Below, one piece after another: positions 6,715 through 13,683 of a stretch of 20,183 nt of DNA. The stretch comes from a bacterium. Its GTDB lineage: Bacteria; Patescibacteria; Paceibacteria; UBA9973; UBA2103. Location: assembly GCA_021812925.1 (NCBI GenBank), contig JAKAMK010000006.1, forward strand, positions 1-20,183, written 5' to 3'. The position numbers were made by a program, and so were the translations under genes. Each line of letters opens with the position of its first letter. Position 1 is the stretch's first letter. The notes under the pieces are model-generated. The model saw only the letters and a list, made by a program, of their open reading frames with translations, was not told where the DNA came from and ran no database searches.

Positions 6715-6934
6715 TTCTCTAAAACCCTGCCTGGGGTGATTCCGGAATACAGGACGCGCACAATCATGAGCGGGTACCGGCTATACCATTTCATTCGCCA
6801 CCCCCAATCCCGTAGGGCCCTCACGGGAGGCCGAGGTAGTAGATTGAAGTGTCCGTGACCCAGTCAATTGAGCTCACGCCCATATCTCCGACGGGTCGTC
6901 CTTGGGACGTGCCTCCAGGCAGGGTTTTAAAGAA
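6715..6934 (-). ncRNA. Candidate structured RNA of about 220 nt, class unknown (6S-like shape possible)
   Basis: A 20-bp closing helix joins 6915-6934 to 6715-6734. Internal helices pair 6872-6877 with 6766-6771, 6833-6837 with 6800-6804, and 6823-6828 with 6808-6813 (apical). Read on the minus strand, the closing helix, the 6872/6766 helix and the 6833/6800 helix each contain a G-U pair. Read on the plus strand the same positions become A-C mismatches. This favours a minus-strand RNA. A TATTAT box at 6946-6951 would start it at about 6939. The long rod-like form resembles 6S RNA, an RNA polymerase regulator, but no conserved 6S sequence was recognised. The RNase P, tmRNA and SRP signature motifs are absent. 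It fills most of the ruvB-yebC gap. Confidence 0.5.
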
Positions 6935-6945
6935 CGTACGTTGTG

Positions 6946-6951
6946 ATAATA
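6946..6951 (-). promoter_or_regulatory. Candidate -10 box for the ruvB-yebC RNA
   Basis: TATTAT on the minus strand lies 11 nt before the outer base pair of the closing helix, giving a predicted start a few bases outside it. It lies just after the ruvB stop codon. No clear -35 box is seen. Confidence 0.4.
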
Positions 6952-6955
6952 ACAC

Positions 6956-7933
6956 CTATCCTAGATAGTTGCGACCTTTGGTGGTGAGGATGCGACCGCG
7001 CGGGGAGCGCTCGACGAAGCCGAGGCGTAAGAGGTACGGCTCGTAGACGTTCTCGAGGGTGTCGGGGTCCTCGTGGAGCGCAGCGGCGAGCGCGCGGATG
7101 CCCGCAGGACCGCCGCGGAAGGACTCGAGAAGGACGGAGAGGTAGCGGCGGTCGTCTTTCGTGAGGCCCAAGGCGTCGATGCCGAAGAGCGCGCAGGCTT
7201 CATCGGCCACCTGGGCCGAGAGCGGACGCTCGTGCACTTCGGAAAAATCGCGCACACGCTTCAAAAGTGCGTTCGCGGTGCGAGGGGTAGCGCGGCTCCG
7301 CGCGGCGACGCGGTCGATGACCTCGTCCGGTGCGGTGAGGCCGAGGACGCTCGCGCTTCGGCGGACGATGTCGCGGAGGTCGTCGTCGGTATAGAAGTCG
7401 AGCTGGTACGTGCCGCCGCCGAAGCGCGAGCGTAATGGCCCCGAGAGGTCGGCGACCTTCGTCGTCGCGCCGACGAGGGTAAAGGGCGGGAGCGCGAGCT
7501 CGACCGTGCGCGCGGACGGACCCTTGCCAAGGATGATGTCGAGGTGGCCGCTCTCGAGCGCGGGGTAGAGGAGCTCTTCAATCTTGTGCGAGAGGCGGTG
7601 AATCTCGTCGATGAAGAGCACGGTGCGCGGCTCGAGGTTCGTGAGGATGGCGGCGAGGTCGGCTGCGCGCTCGATGGCGACGCCCGAGGTCGTCTTGAGG
7701 GGTGCGTTGAGCGTCTCGGCGACGAGGTAGGCGAGGGTCGTCTTGCCAACGCCCGGCGGGCCGTAGAAAAGGAAGTGCTCGGGCATGCCGCCGCGTTTTT
7801 TTGCGGCGTCTATCGCGATCCGCACGTTCGCTTTTATCTGTTTCTGGCCGACATAGTCGTCCCAGGCATGCGGCCGGAGCGCCGCGTCGAGCGATTGGAG
7901 GGTGGCCTCGGGTTCCTGGGAGGGGCTTGACAT
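6956..7933 (-). CDS. ruvB: Holliday-junction branch-migration helicase RuvB
   Basis: 325 residues, normal for RuvB, the AAA+ motor that drives branch migration with RuvA. LRPHAWDDYVGQKQIKANV (about 19-37) is the N-terminal hallmark. Walker A is GPPGVGKT (58-65) and Walker B ends FIDEIHRL (107-114). The sensor 1/arginine-finger stretch reads GATTKVADLSGPLRSRFG (155-172), with R170 the likely finger; the family usually has GATTRAG, so K159 is a small divergence. The C-terminal winged helix ends RGRILTTKGRNYLG, where the family normally reads GRxxTxxAxxHLG. RuvC lies downstream in the same direction and ruvA at 18258-18803. Confidence 0.97.
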   Translation of the reverse strand: MSSPSQEPEATLQSLDAALRPHAWDDYVGQKQIKANVRIAIDAAKKRGGMPEHFLFYGPPGVGKTTLAYLVAETLNAPLKTTSGVAIERAADLAAILTNLEPRTVLFIDEIHRLSHKIEELLYPALESGHLDIILGKGPSARTVELALPPFTLVGATTKVADLSGPLRSRFGGGTYQLDFYTDDDLRDIVRRSASVLGLTAPDEVIDRVAARSRATPRTANALLKRVRDFSEVHERPLSAQVADEACALFGIDALGLTKDDRRYLSVLLESFRGGPAGIRALAAALHEDPDTLENVYEPYLLRLGFVERSPRGRILTTKGRNYLG

Positions 7934-7953
7934 AAAATTGCTACAGTGCTAGC

Positions 7954-7959
7954 ATTCTA
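7954..7959 (-). promoter_or_regulatory. Candidate -10 box for ruvB
   Basis: TAGAAT on the minus strand lies 20 nt before the ruvB ATG, predicting a leader of about 13 nt without a Shine-Dalgarno motif. It is an exception to the 6-8 nt spacing seen for most other genes here. Confidence 0.4.
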
Positions 7960-8139
7960 TCACACGAGTTCGGGGCCTGTCCCGCTCGTCCTGCACCTTC
8001 CGGCAACGGAGGTGGTTTCTTTTTCATCCCGCGCATACTCCTCTAGGCAAAGCTTGACGGCTTCGGGCGTTTCCCCAAGGATTTCCTGGTTCGCTACTTC
8101 GGTAGCGCGGCTGGGAATCTCCTCAGGTGTCTCGTCCAC
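7960..8139 (-). CDS. Possible small protein upstream of ruvB (GTG start)
   Basis: A GTG at 8137-8139 opens 59 codons to a TGA at 7960-7962. The product begins VDETPEEIPSRATEVANQEI (first residue Met if used), continues with the helix-like ETPEAVKLCLEEYARDEKE and ends GTGPELV. The first 40 residues look like an acidic amphipathic helical protein, not random translation. Third-position GC is lower than in the neighbours. TACAAG ends 8 nt before the GTG and could be a poor -10 box. It follows the pilB terminator and lies 26 nt before ruvB. No family is recognised. If it is not a gene, the 250-bp gap otherwise holds only the ruvB promoter. Confidence 0.35.
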   Translation of the reverse strand: MDETPEEIPSRATEVANQEILGETPEAVKLCLEEYARDEKETTSVAGRCRTSGTGPELV

Positions 8140-8181
8140 CCTACGATCTTGTAGGTTCCGCCTGGAGGAGTATGGGCAGGA

Positions 8182-8215
8182 GCAGAGGGCCGCGGCATTA
8201 GCCGCGGCCCTCTGC
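8182..8215 (-). terminator. Terminator after pilB-like gene
   Basis: A perfect 15-bp GC-rich stem (8182-8196 with 8201-8215) with a 4-nt loop begins at the base after the pilB stop codon on the minus strand. There is no strong T run, but position and stability support termination. Confidence 0.75.
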
Positions 8216-9889
8216 CTATGCCTGCGGCAGGTCGACCGTGGCGGCGACCTCGGCGAGGGAGGTGGTGCCGGCGAGCGCTTTCAGGATGCCGTCCTGCGCC
8301 ATCGAGAGGTAGCCCTGCTTCGCGACCGCTTTGCGGATTTCCTGCTCCGGCGGGTTGTCGCGGAGGAAGTTCGCGAGCGCGTCATCCATGAAGATGGCTT
8401 CGTAGAGACCGATACGTCCGTGGTAGCCGGTATCGTCCGCGGTAGCGGGCGCCGGGTCCCACACGGTCGTAGGGTTCTGCGGGATGAGCGATGCATCGGG
8501 GAAGCCCTCGAACACCTTCGCGATCATCGCCTTCTCGGCTTCCGTGAGCGGACGCTCCTTTCTTTGAGCTGGGTCGAGGCGACGCAAAAGGCGCTGCGCC
8601 ATCGAGACGGTCACCGCCGAACCGAACGATTTCGGGTCAGCGCCGAGGTCGGCGAGGCGCGGGAAGGTCCCGGCCGCGTCGTTCGTGTGCAGGGTCGAGA
8701 ATACGTAGTGCCCGGTAAGCGCGGCCTGGATAGCGATATCCGCGGTCTCGCCGTCGCGTATCTCGCCCACCATGATGACGTCCGGGTCCTGGCGCACGAT
8801 GGAACGGAGTCCTTCGGCAAAGGTGTACTTCTTGCCGTCCACCTGCGTCTGCACGATGCCCGCGAGGTGGTACTCGATCGGGTCCTCGATGGTGATGATC
8901 TTTATATCGGGCGACTGTATCTCGCGGAGGAAGGAGTAGAGCGTCGTCGTCTTGCCGGAACCCGTCGGGCCCGTCGTGAGGAGCATGCCGTTCGGCCGCT
9001 TTATCTCTCGCTCGAGGCGCGCGAGGAGCTTCTCCTGGATGCCGAGCTCGGTAAAGGGGTGCTGCGTCGTCTCGGGGTCGAGGAGGCGGAGCACGATGGA
9101 CTCGCCGTAGGCGCCCGGGATGAACGAGGCGCGGACCTCGACTGCGCGGTCGCCGCGCTCGAGCGAGAAGCGGCCATCCTGCGGCCGGTTCGTCACGTTC
9201 AGCTTCACCGCGGCAAGGAGCTTCAGGCGCGAGTTGAGCTGGTGGTACGTCGCAGGGTCGAATCGGTACGCCTCGACGAGGATGCCGTCGAGCCGCAGGC
9301 GCAGCCGGGTCGCTTCCTCTTCGGGCTCGAAGTGGAGGTCGGAAGCGCGCAGGGCGAGGCCTCCCGCGAAGATGAGCTCGAGCACGCGCGAGACGCGGTC
9401 GAGCGACTTTTCGGCGACCGCCGCGTCCAGCTCGGCGCGCAGCGCGCTCTTCGACGTGGTCTCGCTCGTGAGCCGATTGAGGGTTTCCGGCGCGACCGCA
9501 AAGACGCCCGGCTTTGACTCGGTCGCGTAGGAGAGGTCGGCGTAGCGGGAGAGCGCCTTATTGAGGCCGCGTTCGGAGACGAGGAACTGCTTCACCGCGT
9601 AGTCGCGCGCCGCGAGGTCCTCGAGGAGCTTCGCGAGCGCGGGATTGCCCGGGTTATGCACGGCGAGCGAGAGGTGCTTCGCGCTCTTCTCAAACGCTGC
9701 CGCCTGTGCAGCCCGCGCGTCGGCCTCCGGGATGACGCGCAGGGCGTCGACGTCGACGGGGTGCATGGCGAGGTCGGCGTACGTCATGCCGTACTTCTCC
9801 GAGAGCATGCGCGCGATGTCTTCTTCTTCGCGCTCGCGCGTGACGGCGAGCTCCGCGTCAGTCTTCGTCGTATCGAACGGAAGGTCCAT
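8216..9889 (-). CDS. pilB: PilB/GspE-type assembly ATPase
   Basis: 557 residues from 9889. This family of hexameric ATPases powers type IV pilus extension or type II secretion from the cytoplasmic face. An N-terminal MshEN-like domain (about 20-125: EEDIARMLSEKYGMTYADL...) precedes the core. Motifs, counted from 9889: Walker A GPTGSGKT (307-314), Asp box TIEDPIEYH (333-341), Walker B MVGEIRD (373-379), His box STLHTND (398-404) and C-terminal GYHGRIGLYEAI. The tetracysteine zinc site normally after AQRLxRxLCxxC is absent: here MAQRLLRRLDPAQRKE has no cysteine. The ATG at 9889 is chosen over 9898 because TATCAT, overlapping the upstream ATG, ends 7 nt before it. No other pilus genes are in the window. 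Confidence 0.92.
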   Translation of the reverse strand: MDLPFDTTKTDAELAVTREREEEDIARMLSEKYGMTYADLAMHPVDVDALRVIPEADARAAQAAAFEKSAKHLSLAVHNPGNPALAKLLEDLAARDYAVKQFLVSERGLNKALSRYADLSYATESKPGVFAVAPETLNRLTSETTSKSALRAELDAAVAEKSLDRVSRVLELIFAGGLALRASDLHFEPEEEATRLRLRLDGILVEAYRFDPATYHQLNSRLKLLAAVKLNVTNRPQDGRFSLERGDRAVEVRASFIPGAYGESIVLRLLDPETTQHPFTELGIQEKLLARLEREIKRPNGMLLTTGPTGSGKTTTLYSFLREIQSPDIKIITIEDPIEYHLAGIVQTQVDGKKYTFAEGLRSIVRQDPDVIMVGEIRDGETADIAIQAALTGHYVFSTLHTNDAAGTFPRLADLGADPKSFGSAVTVSMAQRLLRRLDPAQRKERPLTEAEKAMIAKVFEGFPDASLIPQNPTTVWDPAPATADDTGYHGRIGLYEAIFMDDALANFLRDNPPEQEIRKAVAKQGYLSMAQDGILKALAGTTSLAEVAATVDLPQA

Positions 9890-9896
9890 AGGGGGC

Positions 9897-9902
9897 ATGA
9901 TA
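9897..9902 (-). promoter_or_regulatory. pilB leaderless-type -10 box
   Basis: TATCAT on the minus strand ends 7 nt before the ATG at 9889, the same arrangement as the PBP gene, where an upstream ATG is also part of the box. Confidence 0.5.
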
Positions 9903-9932
9903 GCACTCACGCAGGGCAGGGAACCGCGGTAT

Positions 9933-9961
9933 TTGACAAATAGGCAATTTAGTAATACAGT
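9933..9961 (+). promoter_or_regulatory. Sigma-70-type promoter for the secreted protein gene
   Basis: A consensus -35 TTGACA (9933-9938), a 17-bp AT-rich spacer and a -10 TACAGT (9956-9961). Transcription from about 9968 gives a leader near 28 nt that contains the GGAGG ribosome site at 9986-9990. This is unlike the -10-only promoters of most genes here. Confidence 0.75.
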
Positions 9962-9995
9962 ATTTCGCAGCGAAACTCTTGAGCTGGAGGCTCCC

Positions 9996-10424
9996 ATGAG
10001 ACGTTTGCACCTTTTGGCGTGCATAGCTTGCATCGCGCTCAGCATTCCCGCTGCGCGCGCTGCGACGACGGTCAGCTACCTGCCCATGCTGTCGGCCGTC
10101 CCTGAAGGGGCGACCTACAACCTGTGCACGAGCACGGGCTACGGCCTCGATGCTCGGCAGGAATGTCGCCTGGTACACAAAGCCTGCCAACAGGTCGCGC
10201 CGGACAGCACGACCTGCAGCTGGACCGCCGGCGAAGGCGCCGTGGCGTACCAACCGCAGCAAGCGCCGCAGTACCAGTACCCCTGGTACATGGTCCGTTG
10301 CGCACCGCAGCTCGCCATCGGCGTCCGTTCGCGGCACGCCGCCGTGTACTACCAGTCCGGCGCCGTATGCCGGCCACCCGGTCCAACGTATCCCGGTTTC
10401 GGGATGGGACCGTGGGGGTTCTGA
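9996..10424 (+). CDS. Small secreted cysteine-rich protein, function unknown
   Basis: 142 residues. MRRLHLLACIACIALSIPAA followed by RA-AT is a clear signal peptide with likely cleavage after A22. The mature part has six cysteines (C44, C57, C64, C74, C102, C125), suggesting three disulfides. A Gln/Tyr/Pro-rich stretch (PQQAPQYQYPWY, about 87-98) and a Gly/Pro-rich tail (PTYPGFGMGPWGF) follow. No family is recognised. The start is set by the GGAGG site five bases upstream of the ATG and by the signal peptide; in-frame sequence upstream overlaps pilB and its promoter and is not coding. With its own promoter and a following hairpin it is a one-gene unit between pilB and tsaE. It may have been acquired separately. 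Confidence 0.8.
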   Translation: MRRLHLLACIACIALSIPAARAATTVSYLPMLSAVPEGATYNLCTSTGYGLDARQECRLVHKACQQVAPDSTTCSWTAGEGAVAYQPQQAPQYQYPWYMVRCAPQLAIGVRSRHAAVYYQSGAVCRPPGPTYPGFGMGPWGF

Positions 10425-10438
10425 CCAACACGCCAAAC

Positions 10439-10468
10439 GCGCCCGCTTCTTTCACGAGAAGCGGGCGC
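10439..10468 (+). terminator. Hairpin after the secreted protein gene
   Basis: A perfect 12-bp GC-rich stem (10439-10450 with 10457-10468) with a 6-nt loop, 14 nt after the stop codon. There is no T run on the plus strand, so intrinsic termination may be partial. Confidence 0.6.
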
Positions 10469-10485
10469 GCTCACGTATATAGGAG

Positions 10486-10491
10486 TAAAAT
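10486..10491 (+). promoter_or_regulatory. tsaE-polA leaderless-type -10 box
   Basis: TAAAAT ends 6 nt before the GTG at 10498. The nearby AGGAG (10481-10485) looks like a ribosome site but would lie upstream of the predicted transcription start. TATATA at 10476-10481 is an alternative -10 box. Confidence 0.45.
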
Positions 10492-10497
10492 GGGCGC

Positions 10498-10944
10498 GTG
10501 GAAATGACCGTACAGACGCTTCCGGAGTTCGAGCGGGTCGCGAAGGAATTCGCGCGCGGCCTCCGGCCGCGCGCGAAAGGCGCGACGCTCGTCACGCTCT
10601 CGGGTGAGCTGGGCGCGGGGAAGACCGCATTCACGAAAGCGGTCGCACAGGAACTTGGCGTGAGCGAGGTGGTGAATAGTCCGACGTTCGTCCTCGAAAA
10701 GATATACCAGCTCTCCCTTGGGGGTCCGACTCCCAAGTTCAAGCGGCTCGTGCACATCGACGCGTACCGTCTCGAGAAGGGGAGCGAGCTCGCGCCGCTC
10801 GGGTTCGATGAGCTCATGCAGGACCAGGGAAACCTGGTCCTATTTGAGTGGCCGGAAAAAATTTCAGGGGCGCTCCCGGCGCCCGCGCACGCCATCGCCA
10901 TTTCCGTACTTGAGCAGGGGCGGCATATAACTATCCGGCCATGA
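10498..10944 (+). CDS. tsaE: tRNA threonylcarbamoyladenosine biosynthesis ATPase TsaE
   Basis: 148 residues. TsaE is the ATPase that works with TsaB and TsaD to make the t6A37 modification on ANN-decoding tRNAs. Walker A is GELGAGKT (36-43), followed by the family blocks VNSPTFVLEKIY (59-70), HIDAYRL (86-92) and LFEWPEK (115-121). The GTG at 10498 fits the -10 spacing; an ATG at 10504 is the alternative start and would remove two residues. The stop TGA overlaps the polA ATG by 4 nt, so the two are probably translationally coupled. Confidence 0.95.
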   Translation: MEMTVQTLPEFERVAKEFARGLRPRAKGATLVTLSGELGAGKTAFTKAVAQELGVSEVVNSPTFVLEKIYQLSLGGPTPKFKRLVHIDAYRLEKGSELAPLGFDELMQDQGNLVLFEWPEKISGALPAPAHAIAISVLEQGRHITIRP

Positions 10945-13343
10945 CCCTCCGCTCGAAACGAAAGCCACGCATCGTGCTGCTCGACACGCACGCCATCATC
11001 CATCGCGCGTACCACGCGCTCGCAACCGCAGGGCTCACGGGACCGGACGGCATGCCGACGGGTGCTCTCTACGGTGTCGTGACGATGCTCCTCAAGATCG
11101 TGCAGGAGCTCGAGCCTGACTACCTCGTTGCGTGCTACGACCTGCCGGGGCCGACCGTGCGCCATGAAGCGTACGAAGCATACAAGGGCACGCGTGCGAA
11201 GCTCGAGGACGAGCTCGTGCTGCAGATCGAGAAGTCGCGTGAGATTTTTAAGGCGTTCAACGTGCCGGTGTACGAGCGCGCCGGATTCGAGGCGGACGAC
11301 CTCCTCGGCACCATCGCGCACGAACTCGCGAGCCACAAAGGTCTCGACGTCATCATCGCCTCGGGCGACATGGACACCCTGCAGCTCGTCGACGACGACC
11401 GCGTGCGCGTGTACACGCTGAAGAAGGGCTTCAACGACACCATCCTCTATGACGAGCAGGCCGTCGTGGACCGCTACGGATTTACGCCCACGCAGATTCC
11501 CGACTACAAAGGGCTCCGCGGCGACCCCTCGGACAACATAAAGGGCGTGCCCGGTGTGGGCGAGAAGACCGCGACTGAACTTCTGAAACACTTCGGTACC
11601 GTCGAGGGGCTCTATCAGGCGCTCGCGAAGAAGGACGCGGATGAGGCGTTCGCGAAGCAAGGTATAAAGCCCCGCATCATCGCGCTTTTGCGCGAACACG
11701 AGGAGGACGCACGGTTCTCGAAGGCGCTCGCGACCATCTGCACGGACGCACCCATCGCGTTCTCACTCCCCGAGAAGCCGTGGAGGGAGACGGTCGACCT
11801 CGCCGCGGTGCTCGCGCTCTTCGACCGGTTCGGTTTCCGGTCGCTGAAGCCGCGCGTGCAGAAGGTGCTCGCACAATCGATAGACGAGTTCATCGACGAG
11901 GAGCCCGCGCCCGAAACGCCTGCGGAGCCCGTCGACCCCGCGCTCCTCGCGGAGGCGCAGGTCATGCTCTGGCTCATCTCGTCGGAATTCACGAACCCCT
12001 CCCTCGAGGACGTGCTCGCGTACGCGAAGGAGCAGTCGCTTCCCGCGGCGCATGCGGCGCTTGCCGGAGAGCTCGCGAAGCTCGGGCGCGTACGCGAGGT
12101 ATACGAAGGAATCGAGATGCCGCTCATACCGGTCATCGCGCGCATGGAAGCACACGGCGTGCTCGTCGACAAGCAGGCGCTCGAGCGGCTCGCGAAAGCG
12201 TACACGAAAGAGCTTGCTGCCATAGAAACGCGCATCTATGCGGCGGCGGGCAAGGAGTTCAATGTGAACTCCCCGAAGCAGCTCGGCGAGGTCCTCTATG
12301 ACGAGCTCCACATCACGCCCGAACGCATGAAGCGCACGGTGGGCGGACAGCGCTCGACGAAGGAGAGCGAGCTCGAGAAGCTCCGCGACCAGCACCCGAT
12401 CGTGGGCGACGTGCTCGAGTACCGCGAGGTGAAGAAGCTCCTCGGCACGTACATCGAGAACCTGCCGGCGCTCCTCGACACGGACAATCGGCTGCACGCG
12501 GAGTTCATCCAGACCGGCACCACGACTGGGCGGCTCGCGAGCGCGAACCCGAACCTCCAGAACATCCCACTCCACTCGGAGCGCGGGAAGGCCATCCGCG
12601 ACGCGTTCATTGCGCCCCCGGGCTTCACGCTCCTCGCGCTCGACTACTCGCAGATAGAGCTGCGGCTCGCGGCGATACTCTCGGGCGACGAGAAACTCTG
12701 CGAGGTGTTCCGGAACGGGCGCGACGTGCACCGCGAGGTCGCCGCGATGGTGTTCAACGTCGCGCCGGAGCACGTCGACCGCGAGATGCGCCGGCGGGCG
12801 AAGGTCATCAACTTCGGCATTCTCTACGGCATGGGTGTGAACGCGCTCCGCGTGCAGCTCGGTTCGACGACTGCGGAAGCGCACCAGTTCCTCGAGGACT
12901 ATTTCAAGACGTTCAAGACGCTCTCCGAGTACCTCGAGTCGACCAAGGGCTTCGCGCGAAAGCACGGCTACACCGAGACCCTGTTCGGCCGCCGCCGCCA
13001 GTTCCCGGAGATGAAATCGCCTTTGCCGTACGTGCGCGCGCAAGCCGAGCGCATGGCGATAAACGCGCCCATCCAGGGAACGGAGGGCGACATCATCAAG
13101 CTCGCGATGGTCGAGGGCGACCGCATGCTCGCGGAAGAGGGCGCGGCAGATGATGCGCACCTCGTGCTCTCTGTGCACGACGAACTCATCTACGAGGTTC
13201 GCACGGAGCGACTCGCGGAGCTCGCACCGAAACTGAAAAAGGTGATGGAGTCGGTCCTCGTAGGGCACGAGACGCACGGCGTGCCCATCATCGCGGAAAT
13301 GAAAGCGGGCGCGGATTGGGGAAACCTCGAGAGGGTTGACTAG
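10941..13343 (+). CDS. polA: DNA polymerase I lacking a recognisable proofreading exonuclease
   Basis: 800 residues; E. coli PolA has 928. PolA removes RNA primers and fills gaps. The 5'-nuclease domain (about 1-300) keeps its acidic sites: LLDTHAI (13-19), FEADDLLG (116-123), ASGDMDTLQL (140-149) and the helix-hairpin-helix GLRGDPSDNIKGVPGVGEKTA (191-211). The polymerase domain (about 385-800) has motif A LALDYSQIE (565-573), the O-helix RRRAKVINFGILYG (617-630) and motif C SVHDELIYE (744-752). Between them only about 80 residues remain (about 310-390), with no DxE or other 3'-5' exonuclease motif, so proofreading is predicted absent. It overlaps tsaE by 4 nt. Its last codons contain the -35 box of the next gene. 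Confidence 0.97.
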   Translation: MTLRSKRKPRIVLLDTHAIIHRAYHALATAGLTGPDGMPTGALYGVVTMLLKIVQELEPDYLVACYDLPGPTVRHEAYEAYKGTRAKLEDELVLQIEKSREIFKAFNVPVYERAGFEADDLLGTIAHELASHKGLDVIIASGDMDTLQLVDDDRVRVYTLKKGFNDTILYDEQAVVDRYGFTPTQIPDYKGLRGDPSDNIKGVPGVGEKTATELLKHFGTVEGLYQALAKKDADEAFAKQGIKPRIIALLREHEEDARFSKALATICTDAPIAFSLPEKPWRETVDLAAVLALFDRFGFRSLKPRVQKVLAQSIDEFIDEEPAPETPAEPVDPALLAEAQVMLWLISSEFTNPSLEDVLAYAKEQSLPAAHAALAGELAKLGRVREVYEGIEMPLIPVIARMEAHGVLVDKQALERLAKAYTKELAAIETRIYAAAGKEFNVNSPKQLGEVLYDELHITPERMKRTVGGQRSTKESELEKLRDQHPIVGDVLEYREVKKLLGTYIENLPALLDTDNRLHAEFIQTGTTTGRLASANPNLQNIPLHSERGKAIRDAFIAPPGFTLLALDYSQIELRLAAILSGDEKLCEVFRNGRDVHREVAAMVFNVAPEHVDREMRRRAKVINFGILYGMGVNALRVQLGSTTAEAHQFLEDYFKTFKTLSEYLESTKGFARKHGYTETLFGRRRQFPEMKSPLPYVRAQAERMAINAPIQGTEGDIIKLAMVEGDRMLAEEGAADDAHLVLSVHDELIYEVRTERLAELAPKLKKVMESVLVGHETHGVPIIAEMKAGADWGNLERVD

Positions 13344-13365
13344 AGGGTTGCTCCGTTGTTATATA
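13336..13365 (+). promoter_or_regulatory. Sigma-70-type promoter for the small membrane protein gene
   Basis: The -35 TTGACT (13336-13341) overlaps the polA stop codon. A -10 TTATAT (13359-13364, 17-bp spacer) or TATATA (13360-13365, 18-bp spacer) follows. A leader of about 20 nt carries the AAGGA ribosome site at 13381-13385. Confidence 0.7.
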
Positions 13366-13392
13366 GGTTTGGGGAAACGAAAGGAAATGGCC

Positions 13393-13623
13393 ATGCGCTG
13401 GTTCAAAATCATCGCACTGAGCACATTGCTGCGCGTGTGGGCCGGTATCATCTACCTGTCCCTGTTCATCGCTTTCTGGAACTTGTGGCCAGGGATCCTC
13501 ATCTTCGGCGCTTTGTGGCTCGTGTGTGTGCGGTTCGCGGACACACCGCCCCCTGAACCGAAGCGGCTACCGCCCGGCAACTACCGGCTCGTGTTCGAGC
13601 CAGTATCGCACCGGCGACGGTAG
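13393..13623 (+). CDS. Small membrane protein, function unknown
   Basis: 76 residues starting MRWFKIIALSTLL. Two hydrophobic segments (about 4-31 and 34-49, the second GILIFGALWLVCVRF) are followed by a proline-rich basic tail (TPPPEPKRLPPGNYRLVFEP...HRRR). It is likely a two-pass inner-membrane protein; no family is recognised. The ATG at 13393 is preferred because AAGGA ends 7 nt before it; the ATG at 13387 is too close to that site. A strong promoter and a following terminator make it a single-gene unit between polA and holA. Like the gene at 9996 it uses Shine-Dalgarno-led initiation, unlike most neighbours. Confidence 0.7.
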   Translation: MRWFKIIALSTLLRVWAGIIYLSLFIAFWNLWPGILIFGALWLVCVRFADTPPPEPKRLPPGNYRLVFEPVSHRRR

Positions 13624-13642
13624 CGGATATACCACCATGCAC

Positions 13643-13669
13643 AAAGGCGCTCCCCGCGGGGCGCCTTTT
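13643..13669 (+). terminator. Intrinsic terminator before the holA-like gene
   Basis: AAAGGCGC (13643-13650) pairs with GCGCCTTT (13661-13668), with inner C/G pairs around CGCG and one bulged T. The right arm ends in four T residues. It lies 20 nt after the small membrane protein gene. Confidence 0.8.
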
Positions 13670-13671
13670 GC

Positions 13672-13677
13672 TATCAT
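13672..13677 (+). promoter_or_regulatory. holA-like gene leaderless-type -10 box
   Basis: TATCAT ends exactly 6 nt before the GTG at 13684 and lies directly after the terminator T run. Confidence 0.5.
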
Positions 13678-13683
13678 GAGCGG

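Noticed and set aside
6715..6934. RNase P RNA, tmRNA or SRP RNA
   Set aside because: No GAGGAAAGUCC/ACAGAA blocks (RNase P), no tRNA-like end or tag reading frame (tmRNA), and no GGUCC-GGAA-type SRP apical loop with its GGAAGCAGCC partner were found.
10481..10507. AGGAG as ribosome site and a mini-ORF MGAWK (10490-10507) overlapping the tsaE ATG at 10504
   Set aside because: The AGGAG lies inside the likely promoter, upstream of the predicted start site, and is too close to the mini-ORF ATG. A leader peptide cannot be excluded but has no positive support.
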